This document shows positions 1 to 11,803 of a stretch of DNA of 39,201 nucleotides, one piece after another. Position 1 is the first letter of the stretch; each line of letters begins with the position of its first letter. The notes beneath the pieces are model-generated. The model was not told the DNA's origin. It saw only the letters and a program-made list of their open reading frames with translations, and searched no databases. Origin of the DNA: Serpens gallinarum (GTDB lineage Bacteria; Pseudomonadota; Gammaproteobacteria; Pseudomonadales; Pseudomonadaceae); assembly GCF_014836765.1 (NCBI RefSeq), contig NZ_JACSQG010000011.1, forward strand, positions 72,640 to 111,840, written 5' to 3'. Made by a program: the position numbers and the translations under genes.

Positions 1-212
1 CCACCTGGGCACGGGAAACAATGATACTTACTTATTTCCGTGTTACAACGTCTCTGCAACGTTGTGGGCGCGAACTATACGGTTGAGCATTTGGCTTGTA
101 AACCCCTGATGGTGAAAATAATTGTTCAGGGAAGGCTGCCGTCGGACAGCATTTCGCGCTTCAATAGCAACAGGGCGGTCCTGCCCCTTTTATATACAGG
201 TGACTTCGCTTA

Positions 213-3143
213 ATGGCCGATTGGCAATCCCTCGATCCCGAGGCCGCCCGCGAGGCGGAAAAATACGATAACCCCATTCCCAGCCGTGAGCTGATTCTGC
301 TACGGCTCGATGAGCGTGGCGCTCCGGCAAGCCGCGAGCAATTGGTCGATGAGTTCGGGCTGACCACCGACGAGCAGCTCGAGGCGCTGCGTCGCCGTCT
401 GCGCGCCATGGAGCGCGACGGCCAGCTTGTCTACACCCGGCGTGGCGCTTATGCCCCGGTGGATAAACTGGATTTGATTCGCGGGCGCGTCAGTGGGCAT
501 CGTGACGGCTTCGGTTTTCTGATCCCCGATGACGGCAGTGACGACCTGTTTCTCAGTCCGGCGCAGATGCGCCTGGTCTTTGATGGCGACAAGGTGCTGG
601 CACGGGTGGCCGGCTTTGACCGGCGCGGACGTCGCGAGGGCGCTGTGGCGGAAGTCGTCGAGCGCGCCCACGAGACGCTGGTTGGCCGCTTCTTCGATGA
701 GAGCGGCATCGCCTGCGTGGTGGCGGATAATCCGAAGATTCAGCAGGAAATCCTCATTCCGCCCGGCAAGCAAGGGCAGGCCCAACATGGACAGTTCGTC
801 CAGGTGCGCATTGAGCAGTGGCCCAGTGGCTTTCGCCAGGCGCAAGGCGAAGTGGTCGAGGTGCTGGGCGAATACATGGCGCCGGGCATGGAAATCGAAG
901 TGGCGCTGCGCAGCTACGATATTCCCCACGTCTGGCCCGACGAGGTTGTTAAAGAAGCCGGCAAACTCAAGCCAGATGTGGCAGAGAAGGATAAAGAGAA
1001 GCGCGTTGATCTGCGTCATTTGCCGTTCGTCACCATCGACGGTGAAGATGCGCGCGACTTCGATGATGCGGTGTTTGCCGAGCCGATAAAGGGTGGCGGC
1101 TGGCGTCTGTATGTGGCGATTGCCGACGTGTCCTTCTATGTAAAGGTCGGCTCGGCACTGGATGAAGAAGCCAGCCAGCGCGGCAACTCAGTGTATTTTC
1201 CCGAGCAGGTCGTGCCGATGCTGCCGGAGGCCTTGTCCAACGGGTTGTGCTCGCTCAATCCGAATGTCGACCGTCTGGCGATGGTCTGCATGATTGAGCT
1301 GTCACGCACCGGCAAGATGACGGATTACCAGTTCTGCGAGGGGGTGATCAACTCCCATGCCCGCCTGACCTATGACAAGGTCAGTGCCTTGCTGGAGCAG
1401 CCGGACAGCGCCGAGGCCGAGCAGCTGCGCCAGCAGATTCCCGAGGTCGTGCCACACCTGCAGCAGTTGCATAAGCTGTTTCGGGTATTACTCAAGGCAC
1501 GCAACGTGCGGGGTGCAATCGACTTCGAAACCCAGGAAACGCGCATTGTCTTCGGCGCGGACCGCAAGATCGTCGAGATCCGTCCGACTCAGCGCAACGA
1601 TGCACACCGCCTGATCGAGGAGTGCATGCTGTGCGCCAACGTGGCCACTGCCGCCTTCCTGCTCAAGCACGAAGTCCCCGCGCTGTACCGCGTGCACGAC
1701 ACGCCGCCCCCAGAAAAACTCGAGAAGCTCAAAGGCTTCTTGGGCGAGCTGGGCCTGACGCTCTATCGTGGCAAGGGCGATCCGACGCCCAAAGATTATC
1801 TGCGCCTGCTCGAGGCGGTGCATGACCGGCCGGATTTCCAGCTGATCCAGACCATGATGCTGCGTTCACTGAGCCAGGCGGTCTACAGTGCCGAGAACGC
1901 TGGTCATTTCGGCCTCAACTATGAGGCCTATACCCACTTCACTTCGCCGATTCGCCGCTACCCGGATCTGCTGGTGCACCGTGCCATTCGCAGTGTGATC
2001 CGCTCGAGGCGCGACACTCCCCACGTGGTGCGTGCCGGCGCTGGTGCCGTGGTCAAAGCCCGAATTTATCCCTACGACGAAGCCGCGCTGGAGCAGCTGG
2101 GCGTGCAGTGCTCAATGACCGAACGGCGCGCCGACGAGGCGACCCGTGATGTGGTCAACTGGCTCAAGTGCGAATTCATGCGTGAGCGCGTCGGCGAGAC
2201 CTTCCCTGGTGTGATCACCGCCGTGACCGGCTTTGGCCTCTTCGTCGAGCTCACCGACATCTACGTCGAGGGGCTGGTGCACGTCACCGCGCTGCCAGGC
2301 GACTATTACCACTTCGATCCGCTGCATCAGCGCCTGGCCGGTGAGCGCAGTGGTCGCAGCTTCCGCCTGGGTGATCCGGTGAAGGTGCTGGTGGCACGGG
2401 TCGATCTGGATGAACGCAAGATCGATTTCGAGCTGGCGGAAAATCCGCTCTCGGCTGGCAAACCTGCCCGTAAAGGTGAGACGGCCGATAAGCCAAGCCG
2501 CAAGGGGGCGGCGGATAAACCCGCGCGCGCCACGGAACGTGCCAAGCCGGTTGCCGAGCCGCCGAAAAAGCCTGCCCGTGAAGCACCGCAGCGTCAGCCG
2601 AAAAAGCCCAAGGCTGAACCGGTGCGCGAGAAACCGCTGCGGGTTACGCGCCCCGAGCCTGAGTACGAGTGGCCTGATCCCGAGCCGGAAGTGCTGCCAC
2701 GCAAGCGCAAGGCGATCCCTGGCGTTGTCAGTCAGGTGGAGAAACCGGCGCTGTTGAGTGCTGGCGGGCGCGGCAAGCGTACAGCAGCCAAGGACACCGT
2801 GACGCTGGACTCGGATTTTCTGGCCCGCAAGCCGGCCAAGGAAAAACCGGCGCTGCTGACTCGACGCAAGGTGGGCAAGGTGCAGGCCTTGTCGGCAACG
2901 GAGCTGGAAATTGCCGAGGTGGAGCAACTGGGCAATCCCGGCGCGAGCAAAAGCCGCGAAACGAAAGCAACGCTGGAAAAAGAAGCCAAGCGTCCACGCA
3001 CGTCTGCCGAGGGCGAGGGGAAACAAAAGTCCGCCAAGGCCAGCCTGGTAAAAAAAGCGGCCAGTAAGCATCGCAAGGGGCCGGCCAAGCCCAAGGCGCC
3101 CAAAGGCGAGGGGGCAGGTCCGCATAAGCCTGAGGCGCAATAA
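213..3143 (+). CDS. rnr: Ribonuclease R with long basic C-terminal tail
   Basis: RNase R is a processive 3'-5' exoribonuclease that degrades structured RNA in the cytoplasm. The 976-residue product has an N-terminal helix-turn-helix region, cold-shock domains (about 85-240; the first contains [10 protein letters not shown]), the RNB catalytic domain and an S1 domain (about 658-745). The RNB active site reads [13 protein letters not shown], giving D276, D282, D284 and D285, the four metal-binding aspartates of the family; [14 protein letters not shown] is a second RNB signature. The ATG at 213 is preceded by AGGTGA nine bases upstream. About 230 residues follow S1, rich in Lys, Ala, Pro and Glu, which makes the protein longer than E. 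coli RNase R (813 residues). rlmB begins two bases after the stop. Identity is certain; the role of the tail is not. Confidence 0.97.
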   Translation: MADWQSLDPEAAREAEKYDNPIPSRELILLRLDERGAPASREQLVDEFGLTTDEQLEALRRRLRAMERDGQLVYTRRGAYAPVDKLDLIRGRVSGHRDGFGFLIPDDGSDDLFLSPAQMRLVFDGDKVLARVAGFDRRGRREGAVAEVVERAHETLVGRFFDESGIACVVADNPKIQQEILIPPGKQGQAQHGQFVQVRIEQWPSGFRQAQGEVVEVLGEYMAPGMEIEVALRSYDIPHVWPDEVVKEAGKLKPDVAEKDKEKRVDLRHLPFVTIDGEDARDFDDAVFAEPIKGGGWRLYVAIADVSFYVKVGSALDEEASQRGNSVYFPEQVVPMLPEALSNGLCSLNPNVDRLAMVCMIELSRTGKMTDYQFCEGVINSHARLTYDKVSALLEQPDSAEAEQLRQQIPEVVPHLQQLHKLFRVLLKARNVRGAIDFETQETRIVFGADRKIVEIRPTQRNDAHRLIEECMLCANVATAAFLLKHEVPALYRVHDTPPPEKLEKLKGFLGELGLTLYRGKGDPTPKDYLRLLEAVHDRPDFQLIQTMMLRSLSQAVYSAENAGHFGLNYEAYTHFTSPIRRYPDLLVHRAIRSVIRSRRDTPHVVRAGAGAVVKARIYPYDEAALEQLGVQCSMTERRADEATRDVVNWLKCEFMRERVGETFPGVITAVTGFGLFVELTDIYVEGLVHVTALPGDYYHFDPLHQRLAGERSGRSFRLGDPVKVLVARVDLDERKIDFELAENPLSAGKPARKGETADKPSRKGAADKPARATERAKPVAEPPKKPAREAPQRQPKKPKAEPVREKPLRVTRPEPEYEWPDPEPEVLPRKRKAIPGVVSQVEKPALLSAGGRGKRTAAKDTVTLDSDFLARKPAKEKPALLTRRKVGKVQALSATELEIAEVEQLGNPGASKSRETKATLEKEAKRPRTSAEGEGKQKSAKASLVKKAASKHRKGPAKPKAPKGEGAGPHKPEAQ

Positions 3144-3145
3144 CC

Positions 3146-3901
3146 ATGAGCGATCTGGAAAAGATATACGGTGTGCATGCGGTGGAGGCGTTGTTGCGCC
3201 ATCACCCCAAGCGGGTCAAGCAACTGTGGTTGGCAGAGGGTCGACAGGATCCGCGTGTCCAGGCGCTGGTCGAATTGGCGCGCGAGGCGCGGGTCAGCGT
3301 TGGTACGCGTGAGCGGCGTGAGCTCGACGAGTGGGCCGAAGGCGTCCACCAGGGCGTCGTGGCTGATGTCAGCCCGAGCCAAGTGTGGGGCGAAAACATG
3401 CTCGACGAATTGCTTGACCGTGCCGAAGGGCCAGCCTTGCTGCTGGTGCTGGATGGCGTCACCGATCCGCACAACCTGGGCGCCTGCTTGCGCACCGCCG
3501 ACGCGGCGGGTGCGCACGCAGTGATCGTACCCAAGGACAAGTCGGCGACACTCAATGCCACGGTACGCAAGGTCGCCTGCGGCGCTGCCGAAGTGATTCC
3601 GCTGGTGGCAGTGACCAACTTGGCGCGCACGCTGGAAAAGCTGCAGCAAAAAGGTCTGTGGATCGTTGGCACCGCTGGCGAGGCTGAACAGGAGTTGTAT
3701 CAGCAGGACATGACCGGCCCCACAGTGCTGGTCATGGGTGCGGAAGGCAAAGGCATGCGACGGCTGACCCGCGAGCACTGCGATTTTCTGGTCAAGTTGC
3801 CGATGGCTGGCAGCGTCAGCAGCCTGAACGTGTCCGTGGCCACCGGCGTCTGCCTCTTCGAGGCGGTACGCCAGCGTGGCAGCAGGACCATTTCGCGCTA
3901 A
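3146..3901 (+). CDS. rlmB: 23S rRNA (guanosine-2'-O-)-methyltransferase RlmB
   Basis: RlmB methylates the 2'-O of G2251 in the peptidyl-transferase P loop of 23S rRNA, using S-adenosylmethionine. The 251-residue protein has an N-terminal L30e-like substrate-binding domain (about 1-75) and a C-terminal SpoU/TrmH knotted methyltransferase domain. The three SpoU motifs are visible: motif 1 with N110 and R116 ([12 protein letters not shown]), motif 2 [10 protein letters not shown] at 195-204, and motif 3 [16 protein letters not shown] around 217-232. Length and motifs are normal for the family. The gene follows rnr after two bases, so they are probably co-transcribed, and its TAA shares one base with the ATG of the next gene (TAATG). 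Confidence 0.97.
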   Translation: MSDLEKIYGVHAVEALLRHHPKRVKQLWLAEGRQDPRVQALVELAREARVSVGTRERRELDEWAEGVHQGVVADVSPSQVWGENMLDELLDRAEGPALLLVLDGVTDPHNLGACLRTADAAGAHAVIVPKDKSATLNATVRKVACGAAEVIPLVAVTNLARTLEKLQQKGLWIVGTAGEAEQELYQQDMTGPTVLVMGAEGKGMRRLTREHCDFLVKLPMAGSVSSLNVSVATGVCLFEAVRQRGSRTISR

Positions 3902-4305
3902 TGGGGGCAGGGCCTGCGGTGCTGCATGTCTTGCTGGTTGAAGACGATTCGACCTTGCGTCTGCTGGCGTGCGAGGCCATCGAGGCGCTGGGTCATCATG
4001 CCCACGCCTGCGAATCGGCCGAGGCCGCCGAGCAGTTGCTGCGTGCGAACGCCTTCCAGGTATTGCTTAGCGACGTGGGGTTGGGAGGGCGCTCAGGGCT
4101 CGAGCTGGCGCGCCAAGTGCGTGACGAATACTCGGGTATGCACCTGGTGCTGGCCTCCGGACATGCGCTTGACCTTACCCGCGAGGGCCTGGGGATGGCG
4201 CGTCTGTTGCCCAAGCCCTACGACCTGGCACAGCTGTCCGCACTGCTTGATGAGCTGGCTAAACAATCGCCAGTTCGCCTTGCGCCCCCGATGCCCCTTC
4301 TCTAG
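3901..4305 (+). CDS. Stand-alone response-regulator receiver protein
   Basis: This 134-residue protein is a single CheY-like receiver domain with no output domain. The acidic pocket is E14-D15-D16, the phospho-acceptor is D58 (LLSDVGLGG), the conserved Ser/Thr position is S86 (LASGH) and the conserved lysine is K105 (LLPKPY). All residues needed for phosphotransfer are therefore present. The start overlaps the rlmB stop by one base, indicating translational coupling. The TAG stop lies inside the -10 box of the likely rpsF promoter, so the end of the gene doubles as promoter sequence. No histidine kinase is nearby and the partner is unknown. An internal start is conceivable, but the TAATG overlap favours this one. 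Confidence 0.9.
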   Translation: MGAGPAVLHVLLVEDDSTLRLLACEAIEALGHHAHACESAEAAEQLLRANAFQVLLSDVGLGGRSGLELARQVRDEYSGMHLVLASGHALDLTREGLGMARLLPKPYDLAQLSALLDELAKQSPVRLAPPMPLL

Positions 4306-4308
4306 AAT
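4280..4308 (+). promoter_or_regulatory. Probable sigma-70 promoter of the rpsF operon
   Basis: TTGCGC at 4280-4285 and TAGAAT at 4303-4308 are separated by 17 bases. The site sits in the last codons of the receiver gene and about 110 bases ahead of the rpsF start. No experimental start site is known to me; the call rests on the box match and position. Confidence 0.6.
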
Positions 4309-4380
4309 GTCGCCCCTTGTCGCAAGGGCAGGCCTCGCCTGTCGTCGTCGCGGCAAGACCAAAACAGACATTCACTCCTT

Positions 4381-4403
4381 GCCTGACCGCCCTGGCGGCA
4401 GGC
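4381..4403 (+). promoter_or_regulatory. Hairpin in rpsF leader, possible S6:S18 autoregulatory element
   Basis: GCCTG pairs with CAGGC and an inner CCGC with GCGG around a CCTG loop, with one bulged A. The hairpin ends about ten bases before the AAGGAG ribosome binding site of rpsF. In several bacteria rpsF leaders carry a structure bound by the S6:S18 complex that represses the operon, so this is a reasonable candidate. The match to that motif is by position and stem-loop form only. Confidence 0.35.
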
Positions 4404-4424
4404 TACAACCCGTAAGGAGCATTT

Positions 4425-4850
4425 ATGCGTCATTACGAAATTATCTTCCTGGTTCACCCGGACCAGAGTGAGCAGGTCGGCGGCATGGTCGAGCGCTACA
4501 CCAAGCTCATCGAAGAAGACGGCGGCAAGATTCACCGCCTGGAAGACTGGGGCCGTCGTCAGCTGGCTTACGCCATCGATGATGTGCATAAGGCTCACTA
4601 CATTCTGCTCAACGTGGAATGCAGCGGCAAAGCCCTGGCCGAACTGGAAGACAGCTTCCGTTACAACGATGCCGTGATCCGCAACCTGATCATCCGTCGC
4701 GACGAAGCCGTCACCGAACAGTCCGAAATGCTCAAGGCTGAAGAAAACCGCAGCGAGCGCCGTGAGCGTCGTGATCGCCCTGAGTCCACTGATGGCGCCG
4801 AAGGCGACGACAGTGACAGCAGCGATAACAGCGACAACGCTGACGAGTAA
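4425..4850 (+). CDS. rpsF: 30S ribosomal protein S6
   Basis: S6 binds S18 and the central domain of 16S rRNA in the small subunit. The 141-residue protein begins [18 protein letters not shown] and contains the typical core [20 protein letters not shown]. The C-terminus (about 108-141) is a hydrophilic tail, first Arg/Glu-rich and then Asp/Ser/Asn-rich, the type of tail that in E. coli S6 is extended with glutamates by RimK. AAGGAG stands a few bases before the ATG. It is the first gene of an rpsF-rpsR-DUF2232-rplI operon. Confidence 0.98.
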   Translation: MRHYEIIFLVHPDQSEQVGGMVERYTKLIEEDGGKIHRLEDWGRRQLAYAIDDVHKAHYILLNVECSGKALAELEDSFRYNDAVIRNLIIRRDEAVTEQSEMLKAEENRSERRERRDRPESTDGAEGDDSDSSDNSDNADE

Positions 4851-4878
4851 TTTTCGGATCTATTGAGGAGCCACTTTT

Positions 4879-5109
4879 ATGGCACGTTTCTTCCGTCGTC
4901 GTAAGTTCTGCCGTTTCACCGCCGAAGGCGTGAAAGAGATCGACTTCAAGGATCTCAACACCCTGAAGGCGTACATCTCCGAAACCGGCAAGATCGTACC
5001 GAGCCGTATCACCGGCACCAAAGCCAAGTACCAGCGTCAGTTGGCCACCGCTATCAAGCGCGCCCGCTACCTGGCCCTGCTGCCCTACACCGACGGCCAC
5101 GGCCGCTGA
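4879..5109 (+). CDS. rpsR: 30S ribosomal protein S18
   Basis: S18 forms a heterodimer with S6 on the 30S platform. The 76-residue product begins [17 protein letters not shown] and contains [19 protein letters not shown], both standard for S18. Its single Cys (C11) is in the usual place. A GAGGAG ribosome binding site lies just upstream. It follows rpsF after 28 bases and precedes a membrane-protein gene in the same operon. Confidence 0.98.
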   Translation: MARFFRRRKFCRFTAEGVKEIDFKDLNTLKAYISETGKIVPSRITGTKAKYQRQLATAIKRARYLALLPYTDGHGR

Positions 5110-5145
5110 AATCGGGTTTGTCGACAAACGTAAGGGATAGAACGC

Positions 5146-6042
5146 ATGCGCGCTCTGGCTGACTTCATCATGCGCGGTCGCGCACAGGCCATCTTTGTGG
5201 TGGTGGGTGCGGCGATGGTGCCGATGCTGTTCTGGCTGAGTGCCGCCGCGGCCAGTCTGATACTGATGCGTCGCGGGCTGAATGATGCCCTGGGGATCAT
5301 TGTCTGGGCCTTGCTGCCGGCCATTGGCTGGTGGTGGTTCGGCGAGCCGCGCACCCTGTTGGTGCTGGCCGGCACGCTGAGCCTGGCGTTGGTTCTGCGC
5401 GTCCGAGTCTCCTGGACGCGGGTGTTGCTGGCCAGTGTGCCGCTGGGCCTGATGTATGCGGTAGTCCTCAGCACGCTGTTCAGCGCGCCGATCGAGGCCA
5501 TGGTGGCGGAGTTGCAGAAGCTCATGCCGCAGATGCTCGAGGGGATTTACCAGCAGATGTCCGCAGAGGAACAGGCCAGCTTGCACAGCCTGATGATGCC
5601 GGTATTGACCGGCCTGATGGCGGCGTTGCTGCAGATCGTCACCCTGCTGTGCCTGTTGCTCGGGCGTTATTGGCAGGCGGCGCTGTACAACCCCGGTGGC
5701 TTTGCCAGTGAGTTCCGCGCGGTGCGTCTGCCGCCGGTACTGGCGTTGGCGCTGATGGCCGTGATGCTGCTTGGGCCGAGCCTGGGCGCGCCGATGGCCA
5801 TGCTGGCACCGCTGTGCAGTGTGCCGCTGGTGTTTGCCGGAGTGGCGCTGATGCACGGACTGGTGGCCAAGGGGCGCCTAGGGCGTTTCTGGCTGGTCGG
5901 TCTGTATGTCACGCTGGTGCTGTTCATGCAGTTTATCTATCCGTTGCTGGTGGTCTTGGCCATTGTCGACAGCCTGTTTGATTTTCGCGGTCGCCCGTCC
6001 CGTAACAACGGTGCGGGACCTGCGAACGGTGAAAAAAGTTAA
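5146..6042 (+). CDS. DUF2232-type membrane protein of the rpsR-rplI operon
   Basis: This 298-residue, strongly hydrophobic protein has roughly eight predicted membrane segments separated by short polar loops; the N-terminus is [21 protein letters not shown] membrane protein between rpsR and rplI is usual in Pseudomonas and is, from memory, assigned to DUF2232. Its function is unknown. It lies 36 bases after rpsR and 14 bases before rplI, so it should be co-expressed with ribosomal proteins. I see no enzymatic motif. The operon position is a real clue but does not define a role. Confidence 0.88.
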   Translation: MRALADFIMRGRAQAIFVVVGAAMVPMLFWLSAAAASLILMRRGLNDALGIIVWALLPAIGWWWFGEPRTLLVLAGTLSLALVLRVRVSWTRVLLASVPLGLMYAVVLSTLFSAPIEAMVAELQKLMPQMLEGIYQQMSAEEQASLHSLMMPVLTGLMAALLQIVTLLCLLLGRYWQAALYNPGGFASEFRAVRLPPVLALALMAVMLLGPSLGAPMAMLAPLCSVPLVFAGVALMHGLVAKGRLGRFWLVGLYVTLVLFMQFIYPLLVVLAIVDSLFDFRGRPSRNNGAGPANGEKS

Positions 6043-6056
6043 GAGGTAAGACTCAA

Positions 6057-6503
6057 ATGGAAGTCATCCTGCTGGAAAAAATCGCCAACTTGGGCAACCT
6101 GGGCGACAAGGTGAATGTACGTTCCGGTTACGGCCGTAACTACCTGCTGCCGCAAGGCAAGGCTACCGCGGCGACCGCCGAGAACGTTGCCACGTTCGAA
6201 GCCCGTCGCGCCGAGCTGGAAAAACTGGCTGCCGAGAAGAAGGCTTCGGCCGAAGCTCGCGCTGCTCAGCTGAACGAACTGGAAGTCACCATCACCGCCA
6301 CCGCGGGCGATGAAGGCAAACTGTTCGGCTCCATCGGCACCGCCGACATCGCTGACGCCCTGACCGCCTCCGGCGTTGAAGTGGCCAAGGCTGAAGTCCG
6401 CCTGCCGAACGGCACCATCCGTCAGACCGGCGAATACGACGTGGCTGTGCACCTGCACACCGACGTCGAAGCTTCGGTCCGACTGGTCGTAATCGGCGGC
6501 TAA
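6057..6503 (+). CDS. rplI: 50S ribosomal protein L9
   Basis: L9 binds domain V of 23S rRNA near the L1 stalk and influences frame maintenance. The 148-residue product begins [19 protein letters not shown] and has the N-terminal signature [14 protein letters not shown] long connecting helix rich in Ala, Glu and Lys (about 40-75) and the C-terminal RNA-binding domain ([19 protein letters not shown]) follow. Length is normal. It is the last gene of the rpsF operon and is followed by a strong intrinsic terminator. Confidence 0.98.
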   Translation: MEVILLEKIANLGNLGDKVNVRSGYGRNYLLPQGKATAATAENVATFEARRAELEKLAAEKKASAEARAAQLNELEVTITATAGDEGKLFGSIGTADIADALTASGVEVAKAEVRLPNGTIRQTGEYDVAVHLHTDVEASVRLVVIGG

Positions 6504-6548
6504 GCCGACGATTGCGTTTGGCGCCTTGGGTGCCGGACGCGTAACATC

Positions 6549-6588
6549 GGGCACGTTTCGCGCAAGCGGAACGTGCCCTTTGTTTTTT
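6549..6588 (+). terminator. Intrinsic terminator after rplI
   Basis: A 13-base-pair stem (6549-6561 with 6566-6578, one G-U pair) closes on a GCAA tetraloop and is followed by a T-rich run at 6579-6588. It lies about 45 bases after the rplI stop and 25 bases before dnaB, so it should separate the ribosomal operon from dnaB. Confidence 0.92.
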
Positions 6589-6613
6589 CTGACGTTAAAA
6601 AATTCCGAGAGCC

Positions 6614-8008
6614 ATGAACGACATTAGTGCCCCGCAGCAGTACGACCTGGAAACCGCCGCACTCAAGGTGCCGCCCCATTCCATCGAGGCCGAGCAGGCT
6701 GTGCTGGGTGGTCTGATGCTGGACAACGACGCCTGGGAGCGCGTGCTTGATCAGGTGTCCGATGGCGATTTCTACCGCCACGACCATCGCCTGATCTTCC
6801 GTGCCATCCACACCCTGGCTGAGCGCAACCAGCCGTTCGACGTGGTGACCTTGTCCGAGCAATTGGAAAACGAAGGGCACCTTACCCAAGTGGGCGGGCT
6901 GGCCTACCTTGGCGAGCTGGCTAAGAACACCCCCTCGGTTGCCAACATCAAGGCCTATGCCGGGATCATTCGTGAGCGTGCCACGCTGCGCAAGCTGATC
7001 AGCATCAGCAGCGAGATCGCCGATAGTGCCTATGCACCGCAAGGCCGCACCGGCGAGGAAATCCTCGACGAGGCCGAGCGGCTGATTTTCCAGATTGCCG
7101 AGGCGCGGCCCAAGACCGGCGGCCCGATCGGCGTCAACGAGATTCTCACCAAGGCCATCGACCGCATCGACACGCTGTTCAACAGCCCGGATGCGATCAC
7201 CGGCATCACCACCGGCTTTACCGACCTCGATGCGCAAACCAGCGGCCTGCAGCCAGCCGACCTGGTGATCGTCGCCGGGCGTCCGTCGATGGGTAAGACC
7301 ACCTTCGCCATGAACATGGTGGAAAATGCTCTGCTGCGCAGCGACAAGGCGATTCTCGTCTATTCGCTGGAAATGCCCGCCGACTCCCTGGTGATTCGTA
7401 TGCTCGCCTCGCTGGGCCGCATCGACCAGACCAAGGTACGTACCGGCAAGCTGGACGACGATGACTGGCCGCGCCTGACCTCGGCGGTCAACCTGCTCAA
7501 CGACCGCAAGCTGTTCATCGACGACACCGCCGGCATCTCGCCCTCGGAAATGCGTGCGCGCAGCCGCCGCCTGGCCCGCGAGCACGGCGAGATCGGCATG
7601 ATCATGGTCGACTACCTGCAGCTGATGCGAATCCCGGGCTCCAGTGGCGACAACCGGGTCAACGAAATTTCGGAAATCTCCCGCTCGCTCAAGGCCCTGG
7701 CCAAGGAATTCAACTGCCCGGTGGTGGCCCTGTCACAGCTCAACCGCTCGCTGGAACAGCGCCCGAACAAGCGTCCGGTGAACTCCGACTTGCGTGAATC
7801 CGGCGCCATCGAGCAGGACGCCGACATCATCATGTTCGTCTACCGCGACGAGGTGTATCACCCCGAAACCGAGTACAAGGGCGTTGCCGAAATCATCATC
7901 GGCAAACAGCGTAACGGCCCCATTGGCACCACGCGCCTGGCTTTCATGGGCAAGTACTCGCGCTTCGAGAACCTCGCCCCCGGCAGTTATCAATTTGATG
8001 ACGATTAA
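6614..8008 (+). CDS. dnaB: Replicative DNA helicase DnaB
   Basis: DnaB is the hexameric 5'-3' helicase at the replication fork and interacts with primase and the clamp loader. The 464-residue protein has the N-terminal all-alpha domain (KVPPHSIEAEQAVLGGLML near residue 22), a linker, and a RecA-like C-terminal domain. Walker A is GRPSMGKTT at 222-230 with K228; Walker B is IMVDYLQL with D333. The later motif QLNRSLEQRPNKRPVNSDLR is also intact. DnaB often hosts inteins at these motifs; none is present here. The C-terminus ends FDDD. Repeats begin 17 bases after the stop. Confidence 0.98.
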   Translation: MNDISAPQQYDLETAALKVPPHSIEAEQAVLGGLMLDNDAWERVLDQVSDGDFYRHDHRLIFRAIHTLAERNQPFDVVTLSEQLENEGHLTQVGGLAYLGELAKNTPSVANIKAYAGIIRERATLRKLISISSEIADSAYAPQGRTGEEILDEAERLIFQIAEARPKTGGPIGVNEILTKAIDRIDTLFNSPDAITGITTGFTDLDAQTSGLQPADLVIVAGRPSMGKTTFAMNMVENALLRSDKAILVYSLEMPADSLVIRMLASLGRIDQTKVRTGKLDDDDWPRLTSAVNLLNDRKLFIDDTAGISPSEMRARSRRLAREHGEIGMIMVDYLQLMRIPGSSGDNRVNEISEISRSLKALAKEFNCPVVALSQLNRSLEQRPNKRPVNSDLRESGAIEQDADIIMFVYRDEVYHPETEYKGVAEIIIGKQRNGPIGTTRLAFMGKYSRFENLAPGSYQFDDD

Positions 8009-8025
8009 GGGCAGCCTCAAGCCAT

Positions 8026-8049
8026 AAGCTTCAAGCTTCAAGCTTCAAG
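8026..8049. repeat. AAGCTTC heptamer repeat, about 3.4 copies
   Basis: Three perfect AAGCTTC units and a partial fourth begin 17 bases after the dnaB stop. Each unit contains the palindrome AAGCTT, so the array can fold back on itself. It resembles the CTTGCAG units about 125 bases downstream, and the two may be related. Confidence 0.9.
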
Positions 8050-8099
8050 TAAAAGCGCAAAAAACTTGACGCCTGCTTTGCGACAGCGCGCACTGATTC

Positions 8100-8228
<129 letters not shown>

Positions 8229-8269
8229 CGTAAGCTTGCGCCATCCGTTATCGCTTTACAGGGTTTGCC

Positions 8270-9343
8270 ATGCGTCCTCTCATTGCCTCGGTCGATCTGG
8301 CCGCCATTCGTCACAACTATGCCTTGGCCAAGCGCTGCGCGCCGGGACGGCGAGCCTTTGCCGTGGTCAAGGCCAATGCCTACGGCCATGGCGCTGCGGC
8401 GGTGGTTGCAGCCCTGCGTGATGACGCGGATGGCTTCGCCGTGTGCAGCGTGGAGGAGGCGAGGGTGGTGCGCGAGCAGGCGCCGGCGGCACGGATTCTG
8501 CTGCTCGAAGGCTGCTTCGATGCTGAGGATGATCAGAGTGCCGCCGAACTGGGGCTTGATGTCGCAGTGCAGGGTGTCGAGCAGGCCGAGCGCTTGCTGT
8601 CGGCCCGGCTGGCGCGACCGGTGAATGTCTGGCTGAAGCTGGACAGCGGCATGCATCGCCTGGGCTTCGAGGAAGCCCAGGTCCGCCATTGGGCCGAACG
8701 TCTGCGCGGCGCCCCCCAGGTCGCTGAGGTCAACCTGATCAGCCACTTCGCCTGCGCCGACGAGCATCAGCACGCATTGACCGGAGAGCAGCTGGAGGTG
8801 TGCCTGGGTTTGCAGGACGTGGCTTTTGATCATCGCGCCCTGGCCAATTCAGCAGCGGTCCTCAGCCTGGCGCCTGCGCACATGGACTGGATACGGCCGG
8901 GCATCATGCTGTACGGCGCCTCGCCATTCGCCGAGCGCTCCGCTGCAGAGTTGGGGCTGAAACCGGTCATGACCCTGACTGCGAAAATTATCGCCGTGCA
9001 CGAAGTGCCCGTTGGCGATAGCGTCGGCTACGGCGCTAGTTGGGTGGCAGAACGGCCCTCGCGTATCGGCACCGTATGCTGTGGCTATGCCGACGGCTAT
9101 CCGCGCCAAGCGCCGTCCGGCACGCCAGTGCTGGTGCGCGGTCACCGCGTGCCGCTGGCCGGTCGCGTGTCGATGGACATGCTGGCCATTGATTTGACCG
9201 ACGTGCCCGAGGCGCGGATCGGCGATGAGGTGGAGTTGTGGGGCGCGAATGTGTCGGTCGACGAGCTGGCCAGCGCCTGCGGCACCATTGGCTACGAGTT
9301 GCTGACCCGGGTCACCGCCCGCGTGCCACGTCGTTATCAATAA
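8270..9343 (+). CDS. alr: Alanine racemase
   Basis: Alanine racemase converts L-alanine to D-alanine for peptidoglycan with pyridoxal phosphate as cofactor. The 357-residue protein has the N-terminal TIM barrel with the PLP lysine K34 (AVVKANAYGHG) and the C-terminal beta domain with the second catalytic residue, Y254 (SVGYGASW). SRIGTVCCGYADGYPR and GRVSMDMLAIDLTD are also typical. The position beside dnaB matches alr rather than a dadX gene in a dadA operon, although the sequences are similar. The ATG at 8270 has only a weak ribosome binding site (ACAGGG). I found no clear promoter between dnaB and alr; the 261-base gap is mostly repeats. Confidence 0.95.
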   Translation: MRPLIASVDLAAIRHNYALAKRCAPGRRAFAVVKANAYGHGAAAVVAALRDDADGFAVCSVEEARVVREQAPAARILLLEGCFDAEDDQSAAELGLDVAVQGVEQAERLLSARLARPVNVWLKLDSGMHRLGFEEAQVRHWAERLRGAPQVAEVNLISHFACADEHQHALTGEQLEVCLGLQDVAFDHRALANSAAVLSLAPAHMDWIRPGIMLYGASPFAERSAAELGLKPVMTLTAKIIAVHEVPVGDSVGYGASWVAERPSRIGTVCCGYADGYPRQAPSGTPVLVRGHRVPLAGRVSMDMLAIDLTDVPEARIGDEVELWGANVSVDELASACGTIGYELLTRVTARVPRRYQ

Positions 9344-9411
9344 CGCCGCGCCCTCCGGGAGAGGGTAAGCAAGCAGCGTGCTCGCCTTAGAGTGTTGAGG
9401 CGGGAGGAGCC

Positions 9412-9450
9412 GCCAAATCCGACCTGAAGCGTCGGATTTGGCCATGTTTT
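9412..9450 (+). terminator. Terminator-like perfect 12-bp inverted repeat after alr
   Basis: The arms 9412-9423 and 9431-9442 are perfectly complementary around a 7-base loop, and TTTT follows at 9447-9450. It lies about 70 bases after the alr stop. The right arm covers the place where a -35 box for the ygiQ promoter would be, so it could also act as an operator. The T run is short, so termination is probable but not certain. Confidence 0.6.
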
Positions 9451-9452
9451 GT

Positions 9453-9460
9453 GCTATATT
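9453..9460 (+). promoter_or_regulatory. Extended -10 promoter of ygiQ
   Basis: TG at 9452-9453, one base, and TATATT at 9455-9460 form an extended -10 element; I see no good -35. Transcription would start near 9467, which places a possible upstream TTG start at 9449 outside the message and supports the ATG at 9497. Confidence 0.5.
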
Positions 9461-9496
9461 CCGCGCCCTTTTTGCATAACCTGCTGGTTCTCCGCC

Positions 9497-11803
<2,307 letters not shown>

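Noticed and set aside
45-65. A 7-bp inverted repeat (ACAACGT/ACGTTGT) upstream of rnr
   Set aside because: Perfect but short, without a T run or a promoter nearby; insufficient to call an operator or terminator.
4732-5856. A 374-codon minus-strand frame across rpsF-rpsR and the DUF2232 gene
   Set aside because: Antisense to ribosomal genes, very rich in Gln, His and Arg as typical of shadow frames, and without translation signals.
9344-9411. Possible frame extension of ygiQ to a TTG at 9449
   Set aside because: The extra N-terminus has no family support and lies within the extended -10 promoter.
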